This document shows positions 61,040 through 64,000 of a stretch of 64,000 nucleotides of DNA, piece by piece (the stretch's first letter is position 1; each line of letters starts with the position of its first letter). This DNA is from Pterobdella sp. o SKG-2022 (taxonomy: Eukaryota > Annelida > Clitellata > Hirudinida > Piscicolidae), in contig OZ038326.1 in assembly GCA_964035795.1 (NCBI GenBank), forward strand, positions 8,959,700-9,023,699. The letters are read 5' to 3'. Both the position numbers and the translations under genes were made by a program. The notes under the pieces were generated by a model. It was given only the letters and a program-made list of their open reading frames with translations. It had not been told where the DNA came from and did not search any database.

Positions 61040-63479
61040 CTTATTTGAAAAACTATCCGTTTCAATACACTTGGAAAAGTATAAATGAAATTTATTATTG
61101 AGACATAAATCTTGCCAAGATTTTCATATAGTTTACATTATCAAGTTCTATTTCATCAACGTGTTAGCATACCACAAAAAATTGGTGAATATAACACAGG
61201 TGTTCAAAAGTTAGAAGTCAAGCCTGCAAGAAGCAGTGAAAGATTCAAATGAAACTAGCACGATGCATCTCAGTGATATCACGATGGAAAAGTCACTTGG
61301 CTAGGAGCATTCTGCTCCGCCATATGAAAAAGCGATGTCCAGCGAGGACTAAAAAACCTAGCTATTTGGCTTTCTTTTTTTTTTGAAACTCTTGTTCATT
61401 GTTTGAATCGTAATCATTTTTCCGTGGCTCGTAAGAAATGGGTGAAAAAATCTGAAAATTTTTGCAAAAGTTAGTAGCAAAATAGGACACTTCAGCCTAG
61501 CAAGCGGTATGAAGGTGGTAGAATAGTGGCAACATTACTCCCCAAATAAGTCTCAGATACATCATTCACGTGTCATTTCAACATATATATATTCAAACAC
61601 ATTGAGATAAAAATTTAATACCCCGAAAGACAAAGCATCTATTCACTAAATCTCTCGGTTTATTAACGAATAAAATAATTTTTTTTTCTGCAAATATAAG
61701 CACTGAAACGTGTCAAGCAACTTTCAAAAAGTGCTCAAGCCATTGCGGTGTGGTGACAAAGTGGTAGCAGAAGCAAGAGCAAAGGCAAAAATCGAAACAA
61801 GTCAAAGCCTAGAAAACAGCCAATCTCTGGCGCCAATCGAAGGTGGAATGAAGAAGTTATAATGGCGGCTCGAGTAGTCGATGTTTATACTTAAAAATTA
61901 GAAAATTCATTTCAAAATGTTAAAAATATAAATATTTAAAATAATTTTGAAAAATTATTTTGAATTTCGATAACTAGCACAATAACATACAAGAACTACC
62001 AAGCCTTTTTTTTAGGATGAATTCGGATTTTTTCGCTTTCCATAAAATGAAGATGATCTTTGAATATCAACAATTTTATCTTATTCAACAACAAACAAAA
62101 CAGAGATAAACACGTCATGGTTTTTTCCGGGGAAATAAAGGCTGACATGAATGAAAATGCTATAAGATAGAAAATATTATCATCTAAGGAATATTAAAAA
62201 ATGTAAAAATAAAAAAAGATAAGTTGTTTCTGGTTTCAAACCATTATCCACCGGATTAAGGCTGTGGTAAAATTCAATATTTTTTTGTCAACTGCCTTAT
62301 TCGTTTCTAAAGAACATTATATAAAAATTTCAGACTTGAAATTTTTGAAAAATCAGTCAATGTTGAAGCCAATAATTTCACAAAGGATAAAAATGAAAAT
62401 CTATCAATTTCTCTCAAACGATAAAATCTATTAAAACGAATTAAAACCAAGAAATTACTTATACTATGAATCATTATTAATATTCATTCATTCACGGGTC
62501 CCAAAAATAGGCCCCTTAAGAATAATGGTTTAATGAGGTGATATAGAAGTGTCAGAAGATGAATTGAATAAAGTTACTTCTCAAAGTTTTGTCTAGAATT
62601 AACAATTGATAGCTCAAAATTTTTTTTATAAAATTTTATCTATACATAATTTTTGTTTTTTATCACAGATTTAATAATGGATCATACACTCATAAAATCA
62701 GCTAATTTTTCCAAATATAATTTCTAAAATGTTATTATGATTGATTTTGTTTTGAATAATAGGCCTTTCTTTCATATAAACTTAGTTTTCTATTTTATTT
62801 TATTTAGTTATACTTGCATAATCTTTTACAAATGTCATATCTATGAAAACTTACATTACATTACATTGCACTCAATTATTTTGCATCCATAGTTCATAAT
62901 GCAGTGGTCTAGAAACTCCTGAAATTATGCCATTAGAATCATATCTGTAATTGATTTGATTTGATTCAATTTACGACTTCACAAAGTGCGATAAGGTAAG
63001 CAGCTTGTATAAGTTTGGAAAAAATTACATGACTTGGCGACTATGGAATAAGTTTACCGAACAGCAAAAACGAACCTGAATAGGAAAAAGCAGGTCTACG
63101 CAGCGGCACCCGAAGCTGAGTATTCGTTGGCTTAAATGAACCGCACTGCTGATATAACAAAAAATGCGGTTTAAGCAAAAAAACAGCCGAGCATGTGATT
63201 TGTTTCAGATGGCATTGTCTCATCGCTGAACCTAGACCACCAGGAGCTTAGACATTTATATCTTTAAAGATAGCAAAAAAACATAACCTACAACTCACTG
63301 CTAGAAGTCTGATAGAAAATAAAAAAAGACCAAAAACTTGTTATCCTAAAAAAGTGGAAATGAACTCGAAAACAATAAAAGATACGGGTGCAGAGTCTTT
63401 TTTTCTTGAACCACTATTTCTATGTGACCATCTTTGCCAATTAAAACAGTATCATTTCATTATAGTCAGCATCTTTCCC
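61040..63479. other. Upstream of GT13-like exon a; mostly featureless
   Basis: The missing 5' exons of the GT13-like gene should be here or beyond the window. Two less AT-rich blocks stand out: 61700-61870 (minus strand has a hydrophobic frame with FRFLPLLLLLPLC, no proper ATG) and 63050-63230 (unassigned). Otherwise AT-rich non-coding DNA. Confidence 0.4.
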
Positions 63480-64000
63480 TTTTCCAAAGAGTCACTGACT
63501 TTTTTTCATAAACTAACCCTCTCTCTCCATTTCAACCTGTCATAGGCATCTTCAAAATCTAAGCCAAACCCACAGCAAATGTTTTCCATCATTCTTTTCT
63601 AAGCTAACCTTGGCCTTCCCCTTTCTCTACTACCTTCCACCTCAAACCTCCACGCTTGTTTAACACAATCATCATTTTCGTTCCTCACAACGTGACCCAG
63701 TCACCTCAAACTCCCTTGTCTCATCACTTCAATTATTATCTAACCCTAATCTAACCATCAACTCCTTTGTACTCACACCATCAGCTAGCTGCACACCACA
63801 AATCATTCAAAGCATCCGTTATTCTGCTTTTCTCAAATTAGTCTTTTCACAAGATCTTACCACCCAAGTTTTTGAGCCATATATCATGACAGATCTCACA
63901 CATGCCTATAAATTTGTCCTTTGATATTTCATGTGTGTCTTTTACCATATAACATAAAAGACATACTGTTGAATGTCTTCCAGCCTAGCCCTATCCTCCG
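63480..64000 (-). pseudogene. LINE 3' fragment running off the window
   Basis: Minus-strand relative of 17600-17800 (reverse complement match across about 160 bp, including TTTTCTAAGCTAAC and ACTACCTTC). The continuing part to 64000 carries the segment between the RT and the C-terminus; frames are broken. More of the element probably lies past 64000. Confidence 0.65.

Overview
This is a eukaryotic, almost certainly invertebrate-animal, nuclear segment. It is AT-rich, its two host genes are split by canonical GT-AG introns, it carries a eukaryotic 5S rRNA-like unit, and it is crowded with decayed non-LTR retrotransposons (LINEs) plus Tc1/mariner and pogo/Tigger DNA transposons. The LINE mixture (APE-endonuclease types, CR1/L2-like types with (ATT)n tails, and types with a restriction-like endonuclease) is of the kind seen in cnidarians, molluscs and other marine invertebrates. 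I cannot name the species.

Two host genes can be rebuilt exon by exon. COQ5, the mitochondrial C-methyltransferase of ubiquinone synthesis, lies on the + strand from 10725 to 27339 in seven exons giving 274 residues. Three of its six introns have grown to 3.1-7.4 kb through LINE and Tc1 insertions, while two are still only 111 and 140 bp. A glycosyltransferase family 13 gene (POMGNT1/MGAT1-like) lies on the - strand from 61039 to 53286, with nine 3' exons covering the catalytic domain. Its reading frame and splice phases are intact, but the metal-binding acidic motif and the catalytic-base position both look lost. Its two long introns also hold LINEs; the other six are 47-167 bp.

Layout: 1-10.3 kb holds LINE remnants (two APE types, one restriction-endonuclease type with an N-terminal PHD finger), a perfect 174-bp palindrome, Tigger end fragments and two long microsatellites. 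10.7-27.3 kb is COQ5 with its transposon-filled introns. 27.3-33.9 kb holds a CR1-like scrap and a Tigger element whose transposase gene is split by a 2.7-kb LINE. 33.9-39.2 kb holds two LINEs meeting tail to tail at a shared triplet repeat, then a chimeric junction. 39.65-43.7 kb is a restriction-endonuclease LINE (R4/Dong-like) keeping an open 361-codon C-terminal frame. 44.2-48.2 kb is a 5S rRNA-like unit immediately followed by a nearly complete APE LINE in the same orientation. 48.2-53.3 kb is mostly non-coding with LINE tails. 53.3-61.0 kb is the GT13 gene with two intronic LINEs. 61.0-64.0 kb is sparse and ends in another LINE.

No operons, CRISPR arrays or prokaryotic features are present. 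The open frames that are not host exons are almost all pieces of dead transposons. The candidates most worth following are the 5S-LINE junction, the apparently inactive GT13 protein, the perfect palindrome, and the LINE-in-Tigger nesting.
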